Assembly: GCF_041583835.1 (NCBI RefSeq)
Contig: NZ_JBFHFC010000002.1
Span: forward strand, 124,001-188,000
Origin: Thiomicrorhabdus sp041583835
GTDB lineage: Bacteria > Pseudomonadota > Gammaproteobacteria > Thiomicrospirales > Thiomicrospiraceae
DNA: 64,000 nucleotides
Reading direction: 5' to 3'
Positions 27,703 to 37,141 of this stretch are shown in pieces. Below the pieces are notes generated by a model, which saw only the letters and a list, made by a program, of their open reading frames with translations, was not told where the DNA came from and did not search any database. Numbering within the stretch: the first letter of the stretch is position 1; every line of letters begins with the position of its first letter. The position numbers and the translations under genes are program-made.

Positions 27703-29514
27703 ATGGTGGAGTGTAATCACTTTGAGGTGTTGCCGATCAATGAGCGGCTAAAACACAGTTTATCGGATTCTTCTTTGGGTCGAGAATTGTTGTCGATTTT
27801 CACCCTGAAAAGTCTGACGCCTGTGTTTCAACCTATCGTCGATATTCAAAACCGTAGAGTATTCGGTTTTGAAGCCTTGTCGCGCGGTCCCGAAAACTCG
27901 CCTTTGTACTGGCCGTTGCATTTATTTCATGTGGCTGAGGAGCACGGCTGCCTGTTTGAAATGGATTTGCTTGCCCGGCAGATTGCGATTGAAAGTTACA
28001 ATCGTTACGGGATGGGCGAGTATTTATTTGTGAATGTGACGGTGAATGCGTTGATGCAAAGTTCTCATCGCCGTAGCCAGACATTGGATTGTTTGCAGAG
28101 TTTGGGTATTGATGTATCGCAAGTGGTGATTGAAATTACCGAGTTGCAACCCGTCGAAGATTTTGATTTGTTTATCCAGTCAATTAACCACTATCGCGAA
28201 ATGGGCTTTAAAGTGGCGATCGACGATTTGGGCGGCGGTTATAACGGTTTGCGAATTTGGTCGGAGGTGAAGCCGGATTTTGTCAAAATCGATAAACACT
28301 TTGTATTTGATCTAGCCGAGAATAAAGATAAGCAGCGTTTTATCGAGACGATTTGCGCGTTGGCTAAAGGATTGCATACCAAGGTGATTGCCGAAGGGGT
28401 TGAGGACGAAGAGACCTTAAGAGCTTTGGAAAAAATCGGCGTGGATTATGTTCAAGGATATTTGTTTAAAAAGCCTCAGCCGGAACCGACGTTGCAATTG
28501 GACTATGCTTGGTCGAATGAGATTGATAATGATTTGCGCGAAGACGAAACGGCAGCTTGCCTGGTGCGTGAAACCTCAAGTGTTTTGCCTGATATGCCGG
28601 TGAGCGAAATTACCGAAATTTTCTTGCAAAAGCCCGAGTTGGATTATATTCCCGTCGTCGAGAACGGCCATGTGATGGGGATGGTTTGGCGTAGGGAGGT
28701 GATGGATCTGTTTGCAAGTCGATTCGGGCGAGACTTACATCAGCGTAAACCGATTAAAAAGATCATGGATAAATCCCCGGTTGTAATCGATAGTCAGATG
28801 CCCTTGGTGGAATTGAGTCGGATCGTAACGGAATATGAGGGGAGCCATCGCGGTGATGTGTTCATCATCACTAAAGACAAACGATATCTGGGGTGCGGTT
28901 GCTTTATCGACTTGTTGAGAGCCATGACCGATTTGAAAGTCCAGAGCGCGCAATACGCTAATCCTTTATCTGGGTTGCCCGGTAACGTACCGATTCAAAA
29001 CTCGATTCGTTCTTATTTAAGTCGCCAAATTGATTTTATGGTGATCTACATTGATATGGATCACTTTAAACCATTTAACGATTATTACAGTTTTGAAAAG
29101 GGCGATGACATTATTCGTAACATGGCCAAGATTTTGCACCATCATACTAAAGAGAGTACCGACTTTATCGGTCATATCGGTGGGGATGATTTTATTATCA
29201 TTTCTCCGCGAGTGAAGAAGTATCAGACGATTTGCGATGGTATTCTGCAAGAATTTAGAGAAGTAGTACCGAATTATTATGATGAAAAAGATCGCAAAAG
29301 AGGGGCGATTAAAGCATTGGATCGTGACGGAAAAGAGTGTGAGTTTCCAATGATTAGTTTGTCTTTGGGAGTGTTGCTGGTTTCTCCTGGGGTGTTCAAT
29401 CATCAGCAGATGTTGACCTCTTATGCCACCCGCGCCAAAAAGGCGGCGAAATCAAAGGGTGGAAATACCTATACGGTGATTGATTCCAAGCAATTGGATG
29501 TTCCTAATATTTAG
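27703..29514 (+). CDS. EAL-CBS-GGDEF protein, probable cyclic-di-GMP phosphodiesterase
   Basis: The 603-residue cytoplasmic protein has an EAL domain at about 40-265, with FEALSRG, NVTVNAL, EITEL, IDDLGGGYNG, KIDK and AEGVED all present, so phosphodiesterase activity is likely. A CBS-pair region spans about 280-410 and a C-terminal GGDEF domain about 425-590. The GGDEF motif reads GGDDF and the inhibitory RxxD is lost, so cyclase activity is doubtful. CBS domains may sense nucleotides. It is a single gene convergent with another cyclic-di-GMP gene. Confidence 0.92.
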   Translation: MVECNHFEVLPINERLKHSLSDSSLGRELLSIFTLKSLTPVFQPIVDIQNRRVFGFEALSRGPENSPLYWPLHLFHVAEEHGCLFEMDLLARQIAIESYNRYGMGEYLFVNVTVNALMQSSHRRSQTLDCLQSLGIDVSQVVIEITELQPVEDFDLFIQSINHYREMGFKVAIDDLGGGYNGLRIWSEVKPDFVKIDKHFVFDLAENKDKQRFIETICALAKGLHTKVIAEGVEDEETLRALEKIGVDYVQGYLFKKPQPEPTLQLDYAWSNEIDNDLREDETAACLVRETSSVLPDMPVSEITEIFLQKPELDYIPVVENGHVMGMVWRREVMDLFASRFGRDLHQRKPIKKIMDKSPVVIDSQMPLVELSRIVTEYEGSHRGDVFIITKDKRYLGCGCFIDLLRAMTDLKVQSAQYANPLSGLPGNVPIQNSIRSYLSRQIDFMVIYIDMDHFKPFNDYYSFEKGDDIIRNMAKILHHHTKESTDFIGHIGGDDFIIISPRVKKYQTICDGILQEFREVVPNYYDEKDRKRGAIKALDRDGKECEFPMISLSLGVLLVSPGVFNHQQMLTSYATRAKKAAKSKGGNTYTVIDSKQLDVPNI

Positions 29515-29533
29515 TTTGCGGCCAAGCCGACTT

Positions 29534-31945
29534 CTAAAAAATCTCGTCGATAGAGGTCGGTTTGTGGAAGTGATATCCTTGCGCATAGCCGATTCCGACT
29601 TGTTTTAACCAATCAGCAACGTCCGCATTTTCAACAAATTCCGCAATGGATTGAATGTCCATTTCTTGGCTGATCTGATGAATCGCCCTTACCATGGCGG
29701 CGTCAACGGTATCGCTGAGAACGTCTAGTACAAAGCTACCGTCGATTTTCACATAGTCTACAGGCAGGGTTTTTAGCCAGCCGAAAGAAGAGAAGCCCGA
29801 ACCGAAATCGTCCAGCGCCAATTTACAACCGTAGTTTTTAATGCTGTTTAAAAACGCGATACTGGCTGACATGTGGGTGATGGCCGTGGTTTCGGTAATT
29901 TCAAAACAGAGTTTGGAGTTGAGTTCCGGACTGTCTTGCAATAGGTTCAATAAAATGTGGTTGAACTGAGTGTTGTCCAGCGATTGGCCGGAAATGTTGA
30001 TGTTCAGGTAGTTGATGCGACTTTCATTATTTTTAAGCCACTCAATCGCATGCTGCACGACATAGGTATCCAGCGAGGCCATCAGGTTGAAACGTTCCGC
30101 GGCCGGTAAAAACTGGTCGGGCGTGATTAAATCGCCGTTTTCTGTTTTTAAGCGTACCAAAATTTCAAATGCGCGTTTGTCCGGTTGCGTTTGTAGAGGG
30201 ATGATCTCTTGAGCGAAAAGAACGAACTGTTCTTTCTCGACCGCTTGTTTGATTTTATTGACCCAATCGAGTTGAGAAAATTCTTTGGCGAGTATTTGAT
30301 CGTCTTCCCGGAAGAGGTGAATCCGGTTGCGGCCCCGGTCTTTGGCTAGATAACAAGCCATATCGGCCTGGCTCATTACAGCCGCTTTGCTGACCGATCC
30401 TTGAATAGAGGCAATGCCGATACTGGTGCCGATATCGAATGTTCGGTCTTCCCACGTAAAGCGGTATTGCTCAATGCTGCTACGAATTTTTTCGGCTACG
30501 GTTTCGGCATTATTGGTCGGGCAGTTTTCCAGAAGAATTGCAAACTCATCACCGCCGATTCGAGCGAGCATATCGGAGTCGCGGATTTGATCTTGCAGGA
30601 TTCTGGCGACCTGTTTTAAAAGTTCGTCTCCGGCGGAGTGTCCTACGGTATCGTTAACGATCTTGAACTGGTCGAGATCGATATAGATCAGGCAGTGTTG
30701 AAGTTGAGGACTTTCAGCACCTGCTTCGATCAATTCGTCAAGTTTGTTTTCAAAGGCCTGACGGTTATGTAAGCCTGTCAGGCTGTCATGCATCGCCTGC
30801 CAGGTTAGTCGCTCTTTAAGTTGGCGTGCTTCGGTGGCGTCGTGGAAGACCAGAACCGAACCGATGACTTCGCCGCTTTTATCGATAATCGGCGCGCCGG
30901 AATCCTCAATGGAAATTTTCTCTCCTGCACGGTTGATCAGTATGGTGTGGTTTGCCAAGCCTATAATCTTGCGCGTTTCCATGCTCTTTAAAGCCGGATT
31001 GACTGCGGGTTCCAAGGTTTGTTCATGGAAAATTCTGAACACTTGCTCCATCGGTTGGCCTTTTGCGGCGAAGTTGCCCCAGCCTGTCAAATGTTCCGAT
31101 ACCGGGTTGAGGTAAGTGATCTTGCCGTCGCGATCGGTGGTGATGACGCCGTCTCCGATTGATTTCAGAGTTATTTCCGCACGTTCTTTCTCGGCATGCA
31201 GATCACGTTCTTTTTCTTCAAGGTCGACCAGCATGGCCTGAAAATTATCGGATAGGTTTTGCAACTCGTCTTTACGGTTCAGGGCGATGTTAATATTGCG
31301 TTCTCCGGCACGAACCTTTTGAGTGGTGCTGATTAATTGATAGATGCCTTTGGTTAGATTTCTTCCCATAATCCAAGCTATCAGGGTGCCGATTAAAATG
31401 GCAAACAGGGTATATACCAGCCCCTCTTTGGTTATGTACAAGAGGCTTTTGGAGATGTTGCTGCGACTCATTTGCACTCGAGCCCAGCCTAATAAAGTGG
31501 CGTCGACGAAAATCGGCGCAGCGATATCGATGACTGTGTCGTCGTCAAAAAAGATCATTAAATCGTCGGGCGCGGCGTTTAAAGGGAAATTGGTATCCGA
31601 AATATATTTTCCCGCTCGTTTTTCGGTCGGTGCTTTTTCGTTGTAGTAGCTGAGTATCTTCCCTTTGGTATCGGTAATCATGGCAAAACGGAAGTTGGCC
31701 TGTTGAGATTGCGAGGTGATGATTTCTTCCAAGCCGGCAAGGTCATTGGAGAGTACCCAGGGAATGCTGTTGGTTGCAAGGGTGCGGGCTATTCCGGTCG
31801 TTGCAGCTTTTGATTCTGAAACCAGGAACGCATGCTGACGGCTAACCAGATCTACGATGAATACGCTCATCAAGACGGCATGAACGGCGGCAATGGAGTA
31901 GATGAGTTTGTGTTTTATTGAACGGCTGAAAAAAAACTTTAGCAT
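29534..31945 (-). CDS. Membrane-bound HAMP-PAS-GGDEF-EAL protein
   Basis: This 803-residue protein has an N-terminal membrane helix (about 13-33), a periplasmic sensor region and a second helix near 175-197. A HAMP region (about 198-250), PAS (260-380), GGDEF (390-545) and EAL (560-800) follow. The GGDEF motif is intact with RDSD five residues before it. In the EAL domain the motif reads EIL, but NISG, EITET, DDFGSGFSS, KIDG and AEFVE are present. It could make or degrade cyclic-di-GMP. The PhnD-like lipoprotein gene directly upstream may be its signal-binding partner. Confidence 0.92.
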   Translation of the reverse strand: MLKFFFSRSIKHKLIYSIAAVHAVLMSVFIVDLVSRQHAFLVSESKAATTGIARTLATNSIPWVLSNDLAGLEEIITSQSQQANFRFAMITDTKGKILSYYNEKAPTEKRAGKYISDTNFPLNAAPDDLMIFFDDDTVIDIAAPIFVDATLLGWARVQMSRSNISKSLLYITKEGLVYTLFAILIGTLIAWIMGRNLTKGIYQLISTTQKVRAGERNINIALNRKDELQNLSDNFQAMLVDLEEKERDLHAEKERAEITLKSIGDGVITTDRDGKITYLNPVSEHLTGWGNFAAKGQPMEQVFRIFHEQTLEPAVNPALKSMETRKIIGLANHTILINRAGEKISIEDSGAPIIDKSGEVIGSVLVFHDATEARQLKERLTWQAMHDSLTGLHNRQAFENKLDELIEAGAESPQLQHCLIYIDLDQFKIVNDTVGHSAGDELLKQVARILQDQIRDSDMLARIGGDEFAILLENCPTNNAETVAEKIRSSIEQYRFTWEDRTFDIGTSIGIASIQGSVSKAAVMSQADMACYLAKDRGRNRIHLFREDDQILAKEFSQLDWVNKIKQAVEKEQFVLFAQEIIPLQTQPDKRAFEILVRLKTENGDLITPDQFLPAAERFNLMASLDTYVVQHAIEWLKNNESRINYLNINISGQSLDNTQFNHILLNLLQDSPELNSKLCFEITETTAITHMSASIAFLNSIKNYGCKLALDDFGSGFSSFGWLKTLPVDYVKIDGSFVLDVLSDTVDAAMVRAIHQISQEMDIQSIAEFVENADVADWLKQVGIGYAQGYHFHKPTSIDEIF

Positions 31946-32025
31946 TTTATTTGTTGCAATCCTTGTGATGTTTTTAGGATAAATTCCCTTTTACCTGCAA
32001 TTCCATTGTCGTATCAAAACTGAAT

Positions 32026-32925
32026 CTATAACGGTCGTACTGTTTGTGTGAACTGGTCGATGAACTCTTTTACGTCTTGATAATTTTGGTTGTTTGCCAG
32101 TTCAAAATGGGAAAGGTGCATTCGCTCCAAAGCTTTTTTACCTTCCGGTGTTTTATGAAAATCGGTTAACGCCTTTTGGACTTGCTGTACCAGTGCCGCG
32201 GGCATGTCGGATCTGGCGACAATGCTGTTATTAGGTAATGTCTGGGTTTCCCAGATCACCTTGAGTTGTTCCTTTAGCTCGGGACGTTCGCTTGAAAGTG
32301 CTTCCCACGGCGGCGGCCAAGTAGAACCGGCGGCAGTGTTTCCGCGGTATACGTTCATAATGGACGATTCCTGAGAGCCGACGTAACGGTTTTCAATGTC
32401 TTTGTTGATGTCCAAACCGTGTTTCTGCAAATAGTCTTGCGGGAGTATGGTCGCTGCCAGGGCTGTCGCCGCGGGATAACTTACGGCTTTGCCTTTTAAA
32501 TCGCTAGGTTGTTTGATTGAACTGTCTTTACGAACCAGAATGATGCCCCTAAAGTTTTGGTCGTCTCCCATTTTTGCGATGACTTGATAGTGGTGGTTGA
32601 TTGCGATTAGAGTCTGGTATGGGTTCGGTAGGGCGAAAGGCACGCTTTGCTGTTTGAGTTTTTCGTTAAAAGCGTCGTAGTTTCGGGAGGCTTCGACCTT
32701 AAAATGTACGTCGGGTATTTGCTTGTTTAAGTATTCCATTAAAGGATGGAATACTTCAAATAGACGGGTCGGATTATGTAAAGGGTGAATGGCAAAAGCG
32801 TATTCCGGAACGGAGTTTTTAGGCGTATCGACGAAAACGGGGCTGTGATTTTTTTCAGCGTCATGGGAACATCCGGCCATTAATGCGGATAGGCTTATAA
32901 GAAACGTTATAGCCAGTTTTGTCAT
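32026..32925 (-). CDS. PhnD-like phosphate/phosphonate-type binding lipoprotein
   Basis: The ATG at 32925 gives a lipoprotein signal ending in ALMAGC; an upstream start would hide it. The mature protein is a PhnD-type periplasmic binding fold of about 300 residues, with PLHNPTRLFEVFHPLMEYL, LPNPYQTLIAINHHY, SDLKGKAVSYPAATALAATI and a GSQESSIMNVYRGNTAAGSTW ligand loop. No ABC permease or ATPase is near. It lies 80 bases upstream of the HAMP-PAS-GGDEF-EAL gene in the same direction, so a sensory role is more likely than transport. Confidence 0.88.
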   Translation of the reverse strand: MTKLAITFLISLSALMAGCSHDAEKNHSPVFVDTPKNSVPEYAFAIHPLHNPTRLFEVFHPLMEYLNKQIPDVHFKVEASRNYDAFNEKLKQQSVPFALPNPYQTLIAINHHYQVIAKMGDDQNFRGIILVRKDSSIKQPSDLKGKAVSYPAATALAATILPQDYLQKHGLDINKDIENRYVGSQESSIMNVYRGNTAAGSTWPPPWEALSSERPELKEQLKVIWETQTLPNNSIVARSDMPAALVQQVQKALTDFHKTPEGKKALERMHLSHFELANNQNYQDVKEFIDQFTQTVRPL

Positions 32926-33140
32926 TAGAGATGTTTCCCGAAATTCAACGTCGTCGTGTTGATCGTTTTGTATACATTTGCGCAACAAAATATCATTCTA
33001 TCAGACTGTTTTTATTGTGTCTTAAGATTTTGATTGATGGGATAATATCGGTCGAATACAGAAATAGTATGGTTAAGTTATTGAAACATATAAAAAATGC
33101 GTGTACAATTTACCGCTTTTCTAAAATTTAGAGTGCAATT

Positions 33141-33644
33141 ATGACGCAATCAGTTCAGCCTCTAGTGGGCGTAATTATGGGTTCCAAGTCAGATTGGCCG
33201 ACAATGAAAAATGCGGTTGATATGTTGGAGCAGTTTAACGTGCCTTACGAAGTCAAGGTGGTTTCGGCGCATCGTACCCCGGACTTGATGTTCGAATATG
33301 CCGAGCAGGCTGAAGCGCGCGGATTGCAGGTTGTTATCGCCGGTGCCGGTGGTGCGGCGCATTTGCCCGGCATGGTGGCGGCTAAAACCGTGGTTCCGGT
33401 GTTGGGTGTTCCGGTTCAGTCGCGCGCATTAAGCGGCCAGGATTCTTTATTGTCGATCGTACAGATGCCGGGCGGTATTCCGGTCGGTACTTTGGCTATC
33501 GGTGATGCCGGTGCTAAAAATGCCGGAATCATGGCGGCGCAAATAGTCGGTAATCAGGATGCGGTGATTCGCGAAGCGGTTAAGGCGTTCCGTGCCGAGC
33601 AGACCAAAATCGTTCTGGAAAACCCGGATCCACGCGCCGAATAG
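33141..33644 (+). CDS. purE: N5-carboxyaminoimidazole ribonucleotide mutase
   Basis: PurE moves the carboxyl group of N5-CAIR to make CAIR in purine synthesis. The 167-residue protein has VGVIMGSKSDWPTM, VVSAHRTPDLM, AGAGGAAHLPGMVAA and the VPVLGVPV.S..LSG.DSLLSIVQMP segment of class I enzymes. It is followed by a hairpin and then purK, its pathway partner. Confidence 0.97.
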   Translation: MTQSVQPLVGVIMGSKSDWPTMKNAVDMLEQFNVPYEVKVVSAHRTPDLMFEYAEQAEARGLQVVIAGAGGAAHLPGMVAAKTVVPVLGVPVQSRALSGQDSLLSIVQMPGGIPVGTLAIGDAGAKNAGIMAAQIVGNQDAVIREAVKAFRAEQTKIVLENPDPRAE

Positions 33645-33669
33645 GCAAGACATACAATAAATCGAATTC

Positions 33670-33718
33670 AAAACCGTAGTGCGCTATTTTTGCTAAAATA
33701 AGCCGCTACGGTTTTTTT
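33670..33718 (+). terminator. Terminator or attenuator between purE and purK
   Basis: AAAACCGTAG pairs with CTACGGTTTT over a 26-base loop that can form further short pairs, and is followed by T residues. It ends just before the purK ribosome binding site. It should reduce read-through from purE to purK. Confidence 0.7.
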
Positions 33719-33734
33719 GTTTGGAGAGAGTGGG

Positions 33735-34841
33735 ATGACCCCGTTTACAAAGCGAATTGGTGTTTTAGGAGCTGGCCAGCTAGGCCGTATGTTGGCGATT
33801 GCGGGTTATCCGCTTGGCCAAAAATTCGGTTTTTACGGTACAAGCGATGACGAACCTTCTGCGTTGCTCGGCCATATGTACAAGCAGTCCGACGATGTCG
33901 ACAGTTTGCAGAAGTTGGTGGCGTTTGCCGATGTCATCACTTATGAAAGCGAAAATACCAGTGTCGAGCAGGTTAGAGAGATCGCCAAAACAACCCCGGT
34001 TTATCCCGCTGAAAAATCTTTGTATGTCTCCCAGCATCGCGGACGCGAGAAAGGCATGTTCGATCAATTGAATATTCCGTGTGCGCCTTATCAGATCGTC
34101 GATTCGTTAGACAGTTTGAAGGTGGCGGTTGAAGAGATCGGTTTGCCGGCCGTACTTAAAACCACCACCGAAGGCTACGACGGTAAAGGCCAATTTGTTT
34201 TAAAAGATAAAGAGCAAATTGAACAGGCCTGGTCAGAAATCGGCGGGCGCGAATTGATTCTTGAAGGTTTTGTCGATTTTATTCGCGAATTGTCGATTGT
34301 TGCGGTTCGCAATGCCAATAACGAACACGTTTATTATCCGCTAGTGCAGAACGTCCATCACGAAGGAATTTTGCGTTACAGCATCGCGCCGGCTCGCGAT
34401 ATCTCCGACGAAGTTCAGCAGCAGGCGGAAGCTTATATGCAAAGCTTGTTGGACGAATTGGATCACGTCGGCGTTCTGACCTTGGAATTGTTTGAAACGG
34501 TGGACGGTTTGGTTGCAAACGAGATGGCACCGCGCGTGCATAACTCCGGACACTGGACGATTGAAGGTGCCATGACCAGCCAGTTTGAAAACCACGTGCG
34601 TGCGATTACCGGATTGCCGTTAGGTTCGACGGCAACACGTCAGCCGATTGCAGCGATGATCAATATTATTGGTGAAACCGGGCCTGTGGATAAGGTGTTG
34701 ACAATGCCGAATGCATTTTTGCATTTGTACGATAAGGCGGAGCGTAAAGGCCGTAAACTCGGGCATATCAATCTGGTTGCCGACAACGAAGAGCAGTTGT
34801 TCGAGATGTTCAATCAGTTAACGGATTTTTTGCCGAAGTAA
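33735..34841 (+). CDS. purK: N5-carboxyaminoimidazole ribonucleotide synthase
   Basis: PurK makes N5-CAIR from AIR, bicarbonate and ATP. The ATG at 33735, behind GGAGAGAG, gives 368 residues; an upstream TTG is less likely. The ATP-grasp protein has RIGVLGAGQLGRMLA, TYESENTS, VLKTTTEGYDGKGQFVL, RELSIVAVRN and ELFETVDGLVANEMAPRVHNSGHWT. It works directly before PurE. Confidence 0.96.
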   Translation: MTPFTKRIGVLGAGQLGRMLAIAGYPLGQKFGFYGTSDDEPSALLGHMYKQSDDVDSLQKLVAFADVITYESENTSVEQVREIAKTTPVYPAEKSLYVSQHRGREKGMFDQLNIPCAPYQIVDSLDSLKVAVEEIGLPAVLKTTTEGYDGKGQFVLKDKEQIEQAWSEIGGRELILEGFVDFIRELSIVAVRNANNEHVYYPLVQNVHHEGILRYSIAPARDISDEVQQQAEAYMQSLLDELDHVGVLTLELFETVDGLVANEMAPRVHNSGHWTIEGAMTSQFENHVRAITGLPLGSTATRQPIAAMINIIGETGPVDKVLTMPNAFLHLYDKAERKGRKLGHINLVADNEEQLFEMFNQLTDFLPK

Positions 34842-34862
34842 ACGTTCAAGCGTTTTGTTTGT
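34839..34862. terminator. Short bidirectional hairpin between purK and nnr
   Basis: AAACG-ttcaag-CGTTT overlaps the ends of both convergent genes and is followed by TGTTTG. The stem is only five base pairs, so terminator function is tentative. Confidence 0.4.
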
Positions 34863-36324
34863 CGGCGTAGGTCAGCAGTTGACTGATGGTAGAAGCCAGT
34901 TCGGTAGGTAAGATACCGAGCTGGCTTTTTTGTTGGGCGAGAATGTCTCCGGCATGGGCGTGCAACGTTACGCCTAAGCAAGCGGCGGTGAAAAGCGGAA
35001 CGCCTTGCGCAATCAGACCGCTGATGGCACCCGTTAGAACGTCTCCCATGCCGCCGACGGCCATTCCGGGATTGCCGGCCAGGCAGATTTCCAGGTTTTC
35101 TCCGTCGTAAATCAGTGTGCCGTTGCCTTTGAGTACCGTCACCCCGCCGTATTTTTTCTGTATGGCTTTGACCGCGTTAATACGGTCTCCTTGAATTTCA
35201 TCGGTTGTACAGCCGAGCAATTCTCCGGCTTCGCCCGGATGCGGCGTCAGAATCCAATTGTCCTGACGTTCGGGATGTGTCGCCAGCAGTTTTAAAGCGT
35301 CGGCATCTACGACTTTGGGTTGAGGCAGCGCCTTGGCGCGAAGGAATAGAGACTTACCCCATTCGTTTAATCCCAATCCGGGGCCGATGCCGATTACTTT
35401 GGCGGTTTGCGTCAGTTCGCTAAAGGCTTCTTCCGAATAGCACATCAATTCCGGTAATGCCTGAGTCAGGGCGATTCCATGTTCATCATGGGTGATGACT
35501 TTGACCAGTCCCGCACCGACTTTCAAACTCGATAGACCAGCCATTTGAATCGCGCCCATCATATGAAAATCTCCGCCAATCAGGCAGACGCTGCCGGCCG
35601 ATCCCTTGTGGCTGGTTTTGGGGCGTTCCGGCAGCAGGTTCAGCCAATATTTAAGCGGGTGGTTTTCGGCAACGGCGGTTTTCGTTTGCAGAATGGTTTG
35701 GTCGAGAAACAGGGGGTTGTAATGTACTTTGCCGGAATAGTCGGCACCATTGAATTGATAGAGTCCGATTTTACGGGTAATAAAGGTGCAGGTGTGCTCG
35801 GCTTTGACGGCACAGCCAAGAATCCGTCCTGTATCCGCGGCAATTCCGCTGGGAATGTCCAGGGCCAATACCGGTGTTTTGCCCGCGTTGATTTGTTCGA
35901 TCCAGTCGGCGACTGGATTTTGAATCGGGCGGTCGAGTCCGGTTCCGAAAAGAGCGTCGACGACGACATCGCAGGATTCGATCAACTCGGGTTTGAAAAC
36001 GACCGGTTCGATGCCTAGCTGTTGCAGTTCATGGTATGCGAGTAAGGCGTCGTTTTTAATGGCTTCGGGTTGGCCGTTCAGGACGAGATCGACTTCGAGT
36101 CCGGCCATTAAGGCAAGTTGCGCGACAACGAATCCGTCTCCGCCGTTATTGCCGGTACCGCAGATTATTAACAGGCGGTTGGCATTGGGGTATTGGTTCA
36201 ACAAAGTCTGAAAGGCGAATAATCCCGCCCGTTTCATCAGTAACAGGCCGGGGATATTTTTTTGTTCGATCGCAAAGCGGTCGATGGCCCGGCTTTGGCT
36301 GGCATTGTGAAAGTAAAGGGTCAT
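34846..36324 (-). CDS. nnr: Bifunctional NAD(P)H-hydrate epimerase / dehydratase
   Basis: Nnr repairs damaged NAD(P)HX. The start at 36324 has AGGTG at 8 bases; an upstream frame extension is unlikely. The N-terminal epimerase domain shows LLIICGTGNNGGDGFVVAQL, VVDALFGTGLDRP and ALDIPSGIAADTG. The C-terminal ADP-dependent dehydratase domain (from about residue 225) shows GIGPGLG, VVDADAL, ILTPHPGEAGELL, TVLKGNGTLI and AGNPGMAVGGMGDVLTG. The gene ends at purK and overlaps or abuts uppP. Confidence 0.95.
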   Translation of the reverse strand: MTLYFHNASQSRAIDRFAIEQKNIPGLLLMKRAGLFAFQTLLNQYPNANRLLIICGTGNNGGDGFVVAQLALMAGLEVDLVLNGQPEAIKNDALLAYHELQQLGIEPVVFKPELIESCDVVVDALFGTGLDRPIQNPVADWIEQINAGKTPVLALDIPSGIAADTGRILGCAVKAEHTCTFITRKIGLYQFNGADYSGKVHYNPLFLDQTILQTKTAVAENHPLKYWLNLLPERPKTSHKGSAGSVCLIGGDFHMMGAIQMAGLSSLKVGAGLVKVITHDEHGIALTQALPELMCYSEEAFSELTQTAKVIGIGPGLGLNEWGKSLFLRAKALPQPKVVDADALKLLATHPERQDNWILTPHPGEAGELLGCTTDEIQGDRINAVKAIQKKYGGVTVLKGNGTLIYDGENLEICLAGNPGMAVGGMGDVLTGAISGLIAQGVPLFTAACLGVTLHAHAGDILAQQKSQLGILPTELASTISQLLTYADKQNA

Positions 36325-36346
36325 GCCGGTTTCACCTGTGTTGAAT

Positions 36347-37114
36347 TTAGACAAACAGCGTGAGTAACACTATACCAAAGACGATACGGTAAATCCCGAA
36401 GGCGTTGAAAGTGAAGCGTTGCAAAAACGCCAGAAACAATCGCATGGTCAGGTAAGCGACCACAAACGACACCACGAAGCCGACCGCCAAAGGTGCGAAG
36501 CTGGTATTGGCAAACTCATTGTAGTGTTTCAGGAAGTCGTAACCCGATGCAGCGGCCAGAACCGGTAGAGCCAGCAGAAACGAGAATTCGGCACTGGTTT
36601 TACGGCTAAGTCCGGCCAGCATGCCGCCGACGATACTGGCACCCGCACGGCTGGTTCCGGGAATCAGGGCGAAAACCTGAGCGATTCCGATCCAGGCGGC
36701 TTGTTTATAGCTGATGAGGTTGAGGTCGCCGGTTTTGTGTTCGTCTTCTTGGTAAAAACGTTCCAGTAACAGGAAAATCAAGCCGCCGATAATGAAACCC
36801 CACGCAACGATTTCAACGCTGAACAAGGCTTTGATGACGTCACTGAGCAGGAATCCGACCGCACCGATCGGGACGAACGCCATGGCGACTTTGCTCCACA
36901 ACGACCACTGGCTGAGGCGGAAGTGTTCGCGGTAGTTGAAGATGACCGCAAAAATCGCCGCGAGTTGGATGATGACTTCAAACGCGGTGTTTTGATCGTT
37001 CTGTTCCAGTCCCAGCCAATCGCTGAAGACAATCAAGTGACCGGTTGACGAGATCGGTAAAAATTCGGTCAATCCTTCGATGATTCCAAGAATAAGCGCT
37101 TGATAGAGTTCCAT
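36347..37114 (-). CDS. uppP: Undecaprenyl-diphosphatase
   Basis: UppP (BacA) recycles the lipid carrier of cell wall synthesis at the inner membrane. The 255-residue multi-spanning protein has the catalytic region ALILGIIEGLTEFLPISSTGH at the N-terminus and the second motif ALIPGTSRAGASIVGGMLAGLSR near residue 150. About eight hydrophobic helices are visible. It lies in a leftward run with nnr downstream. Confidence 0.96.
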   Translation of the reverse strand: MELYQALILGIIEGLTEFLPISSTGHLIVFSDWLGLEQNDQNTAFEVIIQLAAIFAVIFNYREHFRLSQWSLWSKVAMAFVPIGAVGFLLSDVIKALFSVEIVAWGFIIGGLIFLLLERFYQEDEHKTGDLNLISYKQAAWIGIAQVFALIPGTSRAGASIVGGMLAGLSRKTSAEFSFLLALPVLAAASGYDFLKHYNEFANTSFAPLAVGFVVSFVVAYLTMRLFLAFLQRFTFNAFGIYRIVFGIVLLTLFV

Positions 37115-37141
37115 GTCGTGTCCTATGTTGGCCTTTGCGTT

